A DNA stretch of 64,000 nucleotides from Hypericibacter terrae (GCF_008728855.1 NZ_CP042906.1:2790001-2854000); one strand, 5' to 3'. Counted from the stretch's first letter, positions 1 to 8,499 are shown. Translations and numbers: made by a program. The notes: generated by a model from the sequence alone, not told the origin.

Positions 1-1094
1 GCTTCGGTCTCGCGGAGATATTTCTCGAGCATGCGCTGGGCCCGCACATAATGCTCGGCCAGAATGAACTGCGCGAAGGCCAGGCCGCTGCGCACATCCT
101 CGCCATAGAGGGCCATCTTCTCCGGCAGATAGCGTCGGTGATAGGAAAGCACCTCCGGCATCTGCAGCAGCAGCGATACGGTGCGCGCCTGGGCCAGATC
201 CGGCAGCGTCACCGGCAGGAGCGTGGCGCCGCGCTCGGCGAGGCGGGCCAGGCAGCGGCGCGTGGCCGCCAGAATCTCGGGGTCGGCATGCTCGAAGAAA
301 TGACGCTCGGGAACGCCGATGCGCAAACCTTTTACGCCACGCGTCAAGGCTTTTGCGTAGTCGGGCACGACCCATTCGGCCGAACCGCTGTCGCGCGGGT
401 CGTGGCCGGCCAGTGACTGCAGAACCAGCGCCGCGTCGCCCACACAGCCGGCGATCAGCCCGACATGATCGAGCGACCAGCAATAGGGGATCATGCCATC
501 GCGGCTGACGCGGCCATAGGTCGGCTTCAATCCCACGAGGCCGCAGAGCGCGGCCGGCACGCGGGTCGAGCCGCCGGTGTCGCTGCCAAGCGCGAAACAG
601 GCGAGCCCCTGCGCCACCGCGACCGCCGAGCCGCTGCTGGAGCCGCCGGCCATGCGGCCCGGGCCCCAGGGGTTTGGCGGCGTGCCGAAGCGGGCATTCT
701 CGCCGGTCGTGCCATGCGCGAACTCATGCAGGTTGGCCTTGCCGATCAGGATGGCGCCGGCCGCATTAAGCCGCTCGATCGCGGCGGCATCACGATCGGA
801 CTGCCAGCCTTCGAGCACCCGCGAGCCCCCCGTGGTCGGCAGGCGGCGCGTCTCGAACAGATCCTTCGCGGCATAGGGCACGCCCGCCAGCGGCCCCGCG
901 ATCTCGCGCCGCTCGCATCGCCGCGCCGCATCGCGTGCACCCTCGCCATCGACCGAAATATAAGCCTTGGTCTTGTCGTTGAGGCGATCGATCCGGTCCA
1001 GCAGCCGATCGATCATGCCCGTGACCGAGGCCGTGCCTTCGCGGGCCGACGCCGCCAGCCGCGCCGCGGATTCCGTGAGGCAGGGCGCGGGCAT
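1..1094 (-). CDS. Amidase signature family hydrolase, 3' end cut by window edge
   Basis: This is the N-terminal 364 codons of an amidase-signature enzyme; the C-terminus lies beyond base 1. The Ser-cisSer-Lys triad reads as K77 (in GVPYAAKDLF), S152 (in GGSSSGSA) and S176 (in SDTGGSTRVP). The 99- and 24-residue spacings are those of the family (as in FAAH). The family hydrolyses carboxamides. The ATG overlaps the stop of the upstream small gene by one base (TGATG), so the two are translationally coupled, as GatC/GatA-like or AtzG/AtzE-like pairs often are. Third in a minus-strand operon after the M24 gene and the small subunit. The substrate cannot be told; the operon suggests an amide or ureido compound. 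A GatA of the tRNA amidotransferase is less likely because no gatB is beside it, though the downstream side is not visible. Confidence 0.92.
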   Translation of the reverse strand, partial: MPAPCLTESAARLAASAREGTASVTGMIDRLLDRIDRLNDKTKAYISVDGEGARDAARRCERREIAGPLAGVPYAAKDLFETRRLPTTGGSRVLEGWQSDRDAAAIERLNAAGAILIGKANLHEFAHGTTGENARFGTPPNPWGPGRMAGGSSSGSAVAVAQGLACFALGSDTGGSTRVPAALCGLVGLKPTYGRVSRDGMIPYCWSLDHVGLIAGCVGDAALVLQSLAGHDPRDSGSAEWVVPDYAKALTRGVKGLRIGVPERHFFEHADPEILAATRRCLARLAERGATLLPVTLPDLAQARTVSLLLQMPEVLSYHRRYLPEKMALYGEDVRSGLAFAQFILAEHYVRAQRMLEKYLRETE

Positions 1095-1309
1095 CAAGGC
1101 CTGCGCTTCTTGTCGGGGAGGCGTCCGGGCAAGCCGGTCGCGCCGAGGTCGAGGCGGCACAGCGCCTCGACCTCGGTCAGGAATTCCGGAAAACCGGTGA
1201 TGACACCGAATTGCGGTGCCACCAGACCGTCGAGTTCGGCATCGGGCCACCCGACGCTCGGCAGCTCCTCCACCATCCGGCGCAGGCTGTCGCGCGTGAC
1301 GCGTCGCAT
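1094..1309 (-). CDS. Small GatC/AtzG-like subunit of the amidase
   Basis: A 71-residue acidic-to-basic protein starting at an ATG behind a good GGAGGAG site. Its stop overlaps the amidase start (TGATG). Size, position directly before an amidase, and an N-terminal helical stretch followed by an extended LDLGATGLPGRLP tail resemble the small partners (GatC, AtzG) that wrap around amidase-signature subunits. Identity with a named family is not certain; the call rests mainly on context and length. It begins 31 bases after the stop of the M24 gene, so it belongs to the same operon. Confidence 0.65.
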   Translation of the reverse strand: MRRVTRDSLRRMVEELPSVGWPDAELDGLVAPQFGVITGFPEFLTEVEALCRLDLGATGLPGRLPDKKRRP

Positions 1310-1340
1310 GGAAGGCGCTCCTCCGGGCCGAGGCCCGGCG

Positions 1341-2495
1341 CTAGAGGACGGTCAGGCCGCGCGGGAACTCGGTCAGATAGTCGAAACCCTTCTCGGTCAC
1401 GATGATCGAATCGCCAATGCGGGTGCCGTAGCGCCCCTTGACCGTGATCCCGCCATCGACCGCGAAGGCCATGCCGGCCTGCAGCTTCGTCTTGTCGCCC
1501 TTCTTGAGCTGCGGGTCCTCGAGGAAGGAATAGCCGATGCCCCGCCCCGTCCGGTAGGAGAGGCCGAACCCGGCCGAGCGATAGACCTCCTCGGCGGCGG
1601 CATTGACGTCCTCGGCGACGGCGCCCGGTTTCACCAGCGCCAGGGCCGCCTGCTGCGCCTTGACCGTCGTCTCGTAGGTCTTGGCCTGCTCGTCCGTCAC
1701 GCTGCCGACGAAGAACTCGCGATCGAAGCCCAGCTTGAAATGGCGGAAATTCGCGATGCCGCAGAAGCAGAGATAGACCGGGTCGCCCTTGGCGATGCGC
1801 TTCACGGTCGAGCGGCGGTGGACCATGCAGGTATGCCGGCCCGACTGCATGATCTGCAGGTTGTAGATCGTCGGCGAGACATACTCGGCGGCATCGCTGT
1901 TCTGCAGCAGCTCGGCCGCCTTGCGCGTGCCGCCGGCGATGACCGCGAGCGCCACCTCATATTCGGGCACGCCCTCGGCGATGGCGGCCTTGCCGGCCTT
2001 GCCCATCGCGACCGCGACCTGCCCGGCCTGGCGCATGATGGCGATCTCTTCCGGCGACTTGATCATCCGCATCTTCGAGATCAGCTGGCTGCCCTCCACC
2101 AACTCGGCACCGCCGGCCGCATGGCGCAGGGCCTCCGTCACCTTGGGCGGCGTCTTGTGGTTCTCGAACATGATGCGGCGGCTCTTGTGGGTCGCGAAGA
2201 ACGCGTCCACATGCTTCATCCACTCGCCATCCACGCCGTCGACCCAGTCGCGGATGTCCTCGACCCAGGTCTGGTTGTGCATCAGCTCGGATTCCATCAG
2301 CGGGGTCACCAGGGTCGGCGCGCCCGAGCGCGGGACCAGCAGCAGAGTCGCGCGGTCCCACTCCATGCCCAGATAGCCGAAGCAGCCCGAGAAAAAGAAG
2401 ATCGAGTCCGGATCCGCCAGCAGAAAGGCATCGATCCTCTCGTCGGCCATCCGGCGCTGCAGCTCAGTCGTGCGCTGTTGAAAGACGTTGGTCAT
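1341..2495 (-). CDS. M24/creatinase-family protein without metal ligands
   Basis: A 384-residue two-domain protein. Residues 1-145 are the creatinase N-terminal domain; about 150-384 are the pita-bread M24 domain. The five metal ligands of M24 aminopeptidases (D, D, H, E, E) are not there. The first Asp position is C243 (GDPVYLCFCG), the second is not Asp, the His of GHGIG is R318 (GRGIGYSF), and the two Glu positions are D347 (AVDGG) and G361 (RIGDS). Creatinase itself is a metal-free member of this family, so a C-N hydrolase of the creatinase type is the best guess. The ATG at 2495 has a GGAAGGG site; a longer frame upstream has no support. First gene of the operon with the GatC-like subunit and the amidase. 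Its promoter region holds one GTATACCGGT half-site. Confidence 0.85.
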   Translation of the reverse strand: MTNVFQQRTTELQRRMADERIDAFLLADPDSIFFFSGCFGYLGMEWDRATLLLVPRSGAPTLVTPLMESELMHNQTWVEDIRDWVDGVDGEWMKHVDAFFATHKSRRIMFENHKTPPKVTEALRHAAGGAELVEGSQLISKMRMIKSPEEIAIMRQAGQVAVAMGKAGKAAIAEGVPEYEVALAVIAGGTRKAAELLQNSDAAEYVSPTIYNLQIMQSGRHTCMVHRRSTVKRIAKGDPVYLCFCGIANFRHFKLGFDREFFVGSVTDEQAKTYETTVKAQQAALALVKPGAVAEDVNAAAEEVYRSAGFGLSYRTGRGIGYSFLEDPQLKKGDKTKLQAGMAFAVDGGITVKGRYGTRIGDSIIVTEKGFDYLTEFPRGLTVL

Positions 2496-2536
2496 GGCGG
2501 ACCCTTCCGGTCGGTGGTGATGGGTTCTCCTGTTCT

Positions 2537-2546
2537 GTATACCGGT
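2537..2546 (+). promoter_or_regulatory. Candidate regulator half-site GTATACCGGT
   Basis: Ten bases, about 40 upstream of the M24 start codon. The sequence recurs, extended by a second arm, at 2762-2783 and (reverse strand) at 7271-7287. Probably recognised by the GntR-type regulator encoded at 4117-4821; this is inference from shared sequence and neighbourhood. Confidence 0.5.
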
Positions 2547-2761
2547 GGAGGCGCGTGGCCGCAAGTGAGCGCCGCGCCCTGAAGAGGCCTGATTTCCTAT
2601 CCGTTCGCCCTCAATATCGGCCCCGAGATATCCATTATTGTATTGTTTTTTATGTATTTTTTTGGCACGGGCTCCAGATCGCCGAGATCCAGCGGTTCGC
2701 CACGGCCGACATCGGCCTTATCGGCCGAAAGGAAAAGCGGTGGACCACAAAAGAAAATGTT

Positions 2762-2783
2762 GCATACCGGTCGCATACCGACC
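2762..2783 (+). promoter_or_regulatory. Candidate operator, duplicated GCATACCG upstream of ABC binding protein
   Basis: Two copies of GCATACCG start 11 bases apart (2762 and 2773), about 140 bases before the binding-protein ATG. The first copy reads ATACCGGT, matching the sites before the M24 operon and the MDR oxidoreductase. TTGCAT at 2760-2765 could be a -35 element, so a bound protein would cover the promoter. Confidence 0.55.
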
Positions 2784-2918
2784 GATTGTAGGCATTCACC
2801 AGCCATGTTACGGAATCACTGGAACCAAACCCCGAAACCCTTGCCCGCCCTCGCTCGTTATGGCCGTGACACGGCCGGTCCCGAGCGCGCCGGAAACCCA
2901 ATAAGGAAGGATCTCCAG

Positions 2919-3995
2919 ATGGCCCCACGGTTAAAGAACATCCTGCCCGCGATCGTCGCGGCGGGAAGCCTGCTGGCTGCCACGGCCGCCTACGCGGATT
3001 CAGTGACCGTGGTCTCCTATGGCGGCTCCTACACGGCGAGCCAGATCGAGGCCTATCACAAGCCCTTCACGGCCAAGACCGGCATCACGGTCAATTCCGC
3101 CGACTACAATGGCGGCGTCGCCGAGATCAAGGCCCAGGTCGAATCCGGCAATGTCACCTGGGACGTGGTCGATCTCGAGCTGCAGGATCTGCAGCGCGCC
3201 TGCCAGAACGGCTATCTCGAGCCGGTCGATGTCTCGACCATCACGCCCGCGCCCGACGGCACGCCGGCGACCGACGACTATCTCCCGGGCGCGCTCAACG
3301 AATGCGGCGTCGGCAACATCGCCTATTCCAACGTCATCGCTTATGACACCACGAAATTTCCCGGCGCCAAACCTACCTCGATCGCCGATTTCTTCGATAC
3401 GAAGAAGTTCCCCGGCAAGCGCGGCCTGCAGAAGCGCGGCGCGGCGGTGAGCATGGAATGGGCCCTTCTGGCGGACGGCGTGGCGCCGGCCGATGTCTAT
3501 AAGGTCCTCGGCACGGCCGCGGGCGTCGATCGCGCCTTCGCCAAGCTCGAGACCATCAAGAAGGACGTGATCTGGTACGACACCGGTGCCCAGGCGCCGC
3601 AGCTCCTGGCCGATGGCCAGGTCGTCATGACCAGCGCCTTCAACGGCCGCATCTACACGGCCATCACCGACAACAAGCAGCCCTTCGCCATCATCTGGAA
3701 CGACCAGATCTGGAACATAAATCTCTGGGGCATCATCAAGGGCACCAAGCATCTCGATGCGGCGCGTGCCTATGTGAAGTTCGCCACCGAGAGCCAGAAC
3801 ATCGCGAACCAGACCAAATACATCGCCTATGGCCCGCTGCGGAAATCCTCGCTGGCCCTGGCCGGCGACGCGGTGCGCCCCTGGCTGCCGACCTACGACA
3901 AGAATCTCGAGCATGCGCTGCAATACAACGCCGAGTTCTGGGCCGACCATGCCGACGAGCTCGACCAGCGCTTCAACGCCTGGCTCGCCAAGTAA
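2919..3995 (+). CDS. ABC importer periplasmic binding protein, PotD/spermidine-like family
   Basis: A 358-residue protein with a Sec signal peptide (MAPRLKNILPAIVAAGSLLA then cleavage near TAAYA-DS). The mature part has the start VTVVSYGGSYTASQIEAYHKPF and later NVTWDVVDLE typical of the polyamine/Fe-like extracellular solute-binding family 1. The ATG at 2919 follows an AAGGAAGGA ribosome site; the frame is open further upstream but the signal peptide fixes this start. It binds the substrate in the periplasm and delivers it to the permeases at 5111-7221. A hairpin terminator follows its stop, and it is separated from those permeases by the minus-strand regulator. Substrate unknown; homology to the second binding protein at 12263 is evident (YGGxxxxAQ, WDVVD, IKKDxxWY). 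Confidence 0.93.
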   Translation: MAPRLKNILPAIVAAGSLLAATAAYADSVTVVSYGGSYTASQIEAYHKPFTAKTGITVNSADYNGGVAEIKAQVESGNVTWDVVDLELQDLQRACQNGYLEPVDVSTITPAPDGTPATDDYLPGALNECGVGNIAYSNVIAYDTTKFPGAKPTSIADFFDTKKFPGKRGLQKRGAAVSMEWALLADGVAPADVYKVLGTAAGVDRAFAKLETIKKDVIWYDTGAQAPQLLADGQVVMTSAFNGRIYTAITDNKQPFAIIWNDQIWNINLWGIIKGTKHLDAARAYVKFATESQNIANQTKYIAYGPLRKSSLALAGDAVRPWLPTYDKNLEHALQYNAEFWADHADELDQRFNAWLAK

Positions 3996-4018
3996 GACGA
4001 CGGCACGACCAAGACGAA

Positions 4019-4060
4019 GAGCGGCGCGCAGGGCCTAAGGGCCTCGCGCGCCGCTCGCTT
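4019..4060 (+). terminator. Hairpin after the binding-protein gene
   Basis: GAGCGGCGCGC (4019-4029) pairs with GCGCGCCGCTC (4046-4056); the loop holds a nested AGGGCCT/AGGGCCT structure. Only a short T-poor tail (GCTTCATT) follows. It could reduce read-through from the binding protein toward the convergent regulator gene. Confidence 0.6.
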
Positions 4061-4116
4061 CATTGCCGATCGATGCGAAAGTCGGATGAACCCGCCCGCC
4101 GCCCGAGCGGGCGCCG

Positions 4117-4821
4117 CTATTGATGGCCCGAATGACCCAGAACGTAGTTGGTGATCCGGACCAGATTCATCGAGATATGATTGCGCCGGATATAGCCCAC
4201 CGCGCGCAGGTCGCTCGCCTGCAGCGCCCGGATGAACTCGCCGATCTCGGCGCGCAGCCAGCCGACCTCGGCCTCCCAATCCAGCTCCTGGACGATCCCG
4301 AAATAGACGCGGATGGTCTGATAGTAGAGCTGCTCGGTGATGCGGTGGAAGGAATCGTTGCCGGCGACCAAGCCCAACTCGTATTGGAGGTCGTTGTTGA
4401 TGCGGACGAACTCCTTGAAGTCGCGATGGCCGTCGAGCGCCTCGGCGCGGGCCAGCAGCGCCTTGAAGTTCGGCAACTTGGAATGGGAGCGCAGCGGCGC
4501 CGCGATGTCGCCCAGCGAAGCCGCCAGCACCATGCGCACCGCATAGACTTCACGGAGCGCCCGCAGCTCGACCGAGGTCACGATGGTGCCGACGCTTTGC
4601 TTGGTCTCGACCAGCCCCTGCGCCTCGAGGGACTGGAGCACCCGGCGGATCGGGGTGCGGCTGACATTGAACTCGGTGGCGAGCTCGCTTTCGCTCAGCG
4701 TCATGCCGGGCGGATAGACCAGCATGCAGATGCGCTCGCGAAGCAGGGCATGAAGCTCTTCATAGCGGATGCGGCCCGTGCTCTTCGGCGCCGCCGCTTC
4801 CCGCTCGACCTGTTTTGCCAT
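4117..4821 (-). CDS. GntR-family transcriptional regulator with FCD domain
   Basis: 234 residues from ATG 4821, which has a GGAAGTGAG site at proper distance; a second ATG at 4836 lacks one. Residues about 20-90 are the winged helix (LRERICMLVYPPGMTLSESELATEFNVSRTP core), followed by an all-helical FCD ligand domain with D/H residues such as NNDLQYELG and YIRRNHISMN. Members sense small acids or catabolites and repress uptake or degradation genes. It lies inside the transporter cluster, on the opposite strand between binding protein and permeases. No copy of the ATACCGGT element was found before its own start, so autoregulation is not evident. Confidence 0.92.
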   Translation of the reverse strand: MAKQVEREAAAPKSTGRIRYEELHALLRERICMLVYPPGMTLSESELATEFNVSRTPIRRVLQSLEAQGLVETKQSVGTIVTSVELRALREVYAVRMVLAASLGDIAAPLRSHSKLPNFKALLARAEALDGHRDFKEFVRINNDLQYELGLVAGNDSFHRITEQLYYQTIRVYFGIVQELDWEAEVGWLRAEIGEFIRALQASDLRAVGYIRRNHISMNLVRITNYVLGHSGHQ

Positions 4822-5110
4822 CTCACTTCCGGGCATCGTTTCGCTCTTGGGCTGCCGACTTGTCCTGCAACACAAGCCCTTGAGGTTTACCGCAGCGCAG
4901 GAGGCATAACAAGCCTCGCGCCCGGATTCACCATGGGGGCCGCAACCGGAACCTCCCGGCCGCCCCGTCATCGGCGGGGCCGGTCGCGATGACTCCGATC
5001 GGCTGGCAAATTGGCGTAACCTGGAACGCCGTGAGGCTAACGGGCCTCCGCGGCAGCATCCCGTTCGCCCCTTGCCACCCCGACCGCCGCGTCCCGACCG
5101 ACGAAACGCC

Positions 5111-6364
5111 ATGACCGCCGCCGCCCTGATCGAGAGCAACAGACCCGGCAACGAGCTGGCCCGGCGCTTGCGCCGCGCCGAACGGACGGCGAAGCTGCGG
5201 GCCTTCCTCCTGGTCCTGCCGCTCCTGCTGTTCGTGATCGTCGCCTTCGTGCTGCCGATCGGGCAGATGCTGTTGCGCAGCATCGACAACACCGCGCCCT
5301 GTCGCCTGATTCCACAAACTTGTCGGGCGCTGCAGGGCTGGGACGGCACCGGCACACCCGGCGAAGCCGTCTATGCCAGCTTCGCCCAGGAATTGACCCA
5401 GCTCTTCAAGGCCAAGACCGTCGACCAGCTCGGCACGCGGTTCAATTACGAGACCAGCGGCATGCTGAGCCTGGTCCGCTCGACGGCGCGCCAACTCAGC
5501 AAGGTAACGGAAGGCCCCTACCAGCCAGCCTTCGCCGCGATCGACCCGCTCTGGGCGGACCATGCGACCTGGGCGATGATCCGGCAGGCCGTGGTTCCCT
5601 ATACCAGCGCTTATTATCTCAACGCCCTCGACATGAAGCGCGATGCCGACGGCAACATCGTGGCGCAACCCGAAGATCAGCGGATCTACATCGCCATCTT
5701 CCTCCGGACCTTTTGGATCGGCCTGATCACGACGGGGATCTGCCTGCTGCTGGGATATCCCGTCGCCTATCTCCTGGCGCATGTCCCGACCTCGCTCAGC
5801 AACCGGCTGCTGATCCTGGTGCTGCTGCCCTTCTGGACCTCGCTCCTGGTCCGGACGACGTCATGGATCGTGCTGCTGCAGTCTAACGGCGTGGTGCTCG
5901 ATCTCCTGGTGCATCTGGGCATCGTCGCCGATAACGACCGTCCGACCCTGATCTACAACAAGGTCGGCACCTTCGTGGCGATGACGCATGTCCTGCTGCC
6001 TTTCATGATCCTGCCGCTCTACAGCGTGATGCGAACGATCTCGCCGCTCTACCAGCGCGCGGCGGAATCGCTGGGGGCGCATCCGGCAACCGCCTTCCTG
6101 CGCGTCTATCTGCCCCTGAGCCTGCCGGGGATCGGCGCCGGCGGCCTGCTCGTTTTCATCCTTTCGGTCGGCTACTACATCACCCCGGCCCTGGTCGGCG
6201 GACAGAGCGGGCAGCTCATCTCCAACCTGATCGCCTATCACATGCGGACCTCGCTGAACTGGGGGCTGGCCTCGGCCTTGAGCGCCATCCTGCTGGTCGC
6301 GGTCCTGCTGCTCTACTGGCTCTATAACCGCCTCGTCGGCCTCGACAACACGAAGCTGGGATAG
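5111..6364 (+). CDS. ABC importer permease, PotB-like, with long periplasmic loop
   Basis: A 417-residue inner-membrane permease. TM1 is at about 31-55; then about 135 residues of hydrophilic sequence precede the second segment at 193-223, far longer than the usual loop of this family. The remaining segments and the EAA loop (RAAESLGAHPATAFLRVYLP, 316-335) are standard for contact with an ATPase. The loop carries C64 and C71, possibly a disulphide. The ATG at 5111 was chosen from the hydrophobic profile and absence of other signals upstream. It is divergent from the GntR gene (289-base gap) and five bases before the next permease. Confidence 0.92.
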   Translation: MTAAALIESNRPGNELARRLRRAERTAKLRAFLLVLPLLLFVIVAFVLPIGQMLLRSIDNTAPCRLIPQTCRALQGWDGTGTPGEAVYASFAQELTQLFKAKTVDQLGTRFNYETSGMLSLVRSTARQLSKVTEGPYQPAFAAIDPLWADHATWAMIRQAVVPYTSAYYLNALDMKRDADGNIVAQPEDQRIYIAIFLRTFWIGLITTGICLLLGYPVAYLLAHVPTSLSNRLLILVLLPFWTSLLVRTTSWIVLLQSNGVVLDLLVHLGIVADNDRPTLIYNKVGTFVAMTHVLLPFMILPLYSVMRTISPLYQRAAESLGAHPATAFLRVYLPLSLPGIGAGGLLVFILSVGYYITPALVGGQSGQLISNLIAYHMRTSLNWGLASALSAILLVAVLLLYWLYNRLVGLDNTKLG

Positions 6365-6369
6365 GCGCC

Positions 6370-7221
6370 ATGGCAGCAACACCTCATCGCACCCGCTCGG
6401 GCCGCCTCTGGCATGGCGCCTATCTGACCTTCTGCGTGCTGGTCTTCGTCTTCCTGATCGCGCCCCTGATCGTGGTGGTGCCGCTCTCCTTCAACGCGCA
6501 GCCCTTCTTCACCTTCACCGAGGGCATGCTGCGCCTGGAGGCCGCCGCCTATTCGCTGCAATGGTATCGCGACATCCTCGCCAACGACCAATGGCTGCTG
6601 GCGATCCGCAACAGCGTGATCATCGCGAGCTGCGCCACCGCGCTCGCGACCGTGCTGGGCACGCTGGCCGCGGTCGGCCTCAGCCGGCCCACCATGCCGC
6701 TGCGCGGCCTGGTCATGACGATCCTGATCTCGCCGATGATCATCCCGATCATCATCGTCTCGGCCGGCATGTATTTCTTCTATTCGCAGGTCGGCCTCGC
6801 CCAGACCATGCTGGGCATCATCCTGGCGCATGCGGTGCTGGGCACGCCCTTCGTCGTCATCACCGTGACCGCGACCATGATGAATTTCGATTACAGCCTG
6901 ACCCGGGCGGCGGCCAGCCTGGGCGCGCCGCCGCTCCTGACTTTCTTCCGCGTGGTGCTGCCCCTGATCCTGCCGGGCGTCGTCTCGGGGGCGCTCTTTG
7001 CCTTTGCCGCCTCCTTCGACGAGGTTGTCGTGGTGCAATTCCTGGCCGCCTTCGACCAGCGCACCATCCCGCTCCAGATGTGGGCCGGCATCCGCGAGCA
7101 GATCAGCCCGACCATCCTGGCGGTGGCGACCCTGCTGATCGTCGTCTCGGCGCTGATCCTCACGGCGGTCGAGCTGCTGCGCGCCCGCGTCAATAATCAG
7201 CGCGGCGTCAAAACCATCTGA
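6370..7221 (+). CDS. ABC importer permease, PotC-like
   Basis: 283 residues with six predicted membrane segments beginning GAYLTFCVLVFVFLIAPLIV. The EAA loop is TRAAASLGAPPLLTFFRVVL near residues 177-196. It pairs with the permease just upstream to form the heterodimeric channel. The gene starts five bases after the previous stop. No ATPase gene follows; the next gene is an oxidoreductase with its own promoter. The ATPase may come from elsewhere, for example the homologous system at 9425. Confidence 0.93.
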   Translation: MAATPHRTRSGRLWHGAYLTFCVLVFVFLIAPLIVVVPLSFNAQPFFTFTEGMLRLEAAAYSLQWYRDILANDQWLLAIRNSVIIASCATALATVLGTLAAVGLSRPTMPLRGLVMTILISPMIIPIIIVSAGMYFFYSQVGLAQTMLGIILAHAVLGTPFVVITVTATMMNFDYSLTRAAASLGAPPLLTFFRVVLPLILPGVVSGALFAFAASFDEVVVVQFLAAFDQRTIPLQMWAGIREQISPTILAVATLLIVVSALILTAVELLRARVNNQRGVKTI

Positions 7222-7270
7222 TCCCTGCGGCAGCGTCACTAAATTGTCCCGGGACTCATGCCGCGATTGT

Positions 7271-7287
7271 GTATGCAACCGGTATAC
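7271..7287 (-). promoter_or_regulatory. Candidate operator GTATGCAACCGGTATAC before the MDR gene
   Basis: An imperfect inverted repeat: arms GTATGC and GTATAC around five bases. Read on the minus strand it is GTATACCGGTTGCATAC, i.e. the ATACCGGT-Y-GCATAC layout of the site at 2762. It lies 68-84 bases before the MDR start. The three sites tie the M24 operon, the binding protein and this gene into one likely regulon. Confidence 0.55.
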
Positions 7288-7354
7288 TGTATCTTCAGAA
7301 CAGCCAATGAGAGCCGCGCGATGCCGCGGCTCGATCCTTCGAGAGGAGTTCCCC

Positions 7355-8470
7355 ATGACGGCATCCGCGACCATTCCGAGAACCATGAAGGCCGTGGTGC
7401 TGACCGGCCATGGCGGGCTCGAGAAGCTCGTCTACAGGACCGACGTGAAGGTGCCGGTGCCCAACAAGGGCGAGGTGCTGATCGAGGTCTCGGCCTGCGG
7501 CATGAACAATACGGATGTGTGGGTGCGTCAGGCCGCCTACGGCACCGATGAGGATCCGAAGGCGCCCTCCTCCTGGCGGCGCGGCGGCACCACCCTCACC
7601 TTTCCCCGCATCCAGGGCACCGACAGCGTCGGGCGCATCGTCGCCGTGGGCGCCGGCGTCGATGCCAAGCGGATCGGCCAGCGCGTCATGGTCGATTTCA
7701 GCATCTACAACGCGGAGGACGACAGCCTCGCCGACTGCGACTACATCGGCCATGGCCGCGACGGGGGCTATGCCGAATATCTGACGGTGCCGGCCGAGAA
7801 CGCGCATGTCGTCCGCCGCCCCATGACCGACGCCGAACTCGCCACCTTCTGCTGCGCCTATCTGACCGGCGAGCATATGCTCGATCGTGCCCGCGTCGCC
7901 GCCGGCGAGCGGGTGCTAATCACCGGGGCCTCGGGCGGCGTGGGGTCGGGCCTGGTGCAGCTGGTGCGCGCCCGCGGCGGCATTCCCTATGCCGTGGCCG
8001 GCCCCGGGAAGGAAGACCAGGTCAAGGCGATCGGCGCGGAAGCCGTCGTCACACGCGGCAAGGGCGACCTCGTCGCCGAGGTGGCCAAGGCCACCGGCGG
8101 CAAGCCGATCGACGTGGTGGCGGATCTCGTCGGCGGCTCGATGTTCAACGATCTCCTGCGGATCCTGCGCGCGGAGGGCCGCTATGTGACGGCGGGCGCC
8201 ATCGGCGGCCCCGTGGTCGAGCTCGATCTCCGCACCCTCTATCTCAAGCATCTGGAGATGCATGGCTCGACCCAGGGCACGCGCGGCGCCTTCCGGCGCC
8301 TGGTCGGTTATATCGAGGACGGTAAGATCAACGCCATCCTGGCGGCCACCTACAAGCTCTCGGACTTCCACCGCGCTCAGACCGAGTTCATGAACAAGGG
8401 ATTCGTCGGCAAGCTGGTGGTGGTGCCGGATGCCAAATGGGACCTCGCCAGCAAGCGCCCCGCGGCCTAG
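7355..8470 (+). CDS. MDR-family NAD(P)H-dependent oxidoreductase (quinone-reductase type)
   Basis: 371 residues from ATG 7355 behind GAGAGGAG. Residues about 12-130 are the GroES-like alcohol-dehydrogenase domain; the nucleotide-binding fold carries TGASGGVGSGLVQLVRARG. The catalytic-zinc Cys of zinc alcohol dehydrogenases is not in its usual context (ACGMNNTDVWV), so a zinc-free quinone-oxidoreductase-like or enoyl-reductase-like role is likely. Regulated, by inference, through the operator at 7271. Transcription ends in the strong terminator at 8500. Substrate unknown; the regulon suggests it acts on a product of the imported amide. Confidence 0.9.
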   Translation: MTASATIPRTMKAVVLTGHGGLEKLVYRTDVKVPVPNKGEVLIEVSACGMNNTDVWVRQAAYGTDEDPKAPSSWRRGGTTLTFPRIQGTDSVGRIVAVGAGVDAKRIGQRVMVDFSIYNAEDDSLADCDYIGHGRDGGYAEYLTVPAENAHVVRRPMTDAELATFCCAYLTGEHMLDRARVAAGERVLITGASGGVGSGLVQLVRARGGIPYAVAGPGKEDQVKAIGAEAVVTRGKGDLVAEVAKATGGKPIDVVADLVGGSMFNDLLRILRAEGRYVTAGAIGGPVVELDLRTLYLKHLEMHGSTQGTRGAFRRLVGYIEDGKINAILAATYKLSDFHRAQTEFMNKGFVGKLVVVPDAKWDLASKRPAA

Positions 8471-8499
8471 CAACCGAAACCGACGTCGCGCTCATGAAG

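Larger units (their letters stand above)
2496..2918. promoter_or_regulatory. Divergent promoter region between M24 operon and ABC binding protein
   Basis: These 423 bases carry no convincing gene. They contain an AT-rich tract near 2637-2670, a GTATACCGGT element at 2537-2546 on the M24 side, and a duplicated GCATACCG element at 2762-2783 on the binding-protein side. It is the natural control point for both the degradative operon and the importer. Confidence 0.7.

Noticed and set aside
465-2582. 705-codon plus-strand frame over amidase and M24 genes
   Set aside because: Antisense to three coherent coding frames with catalytic motifs.
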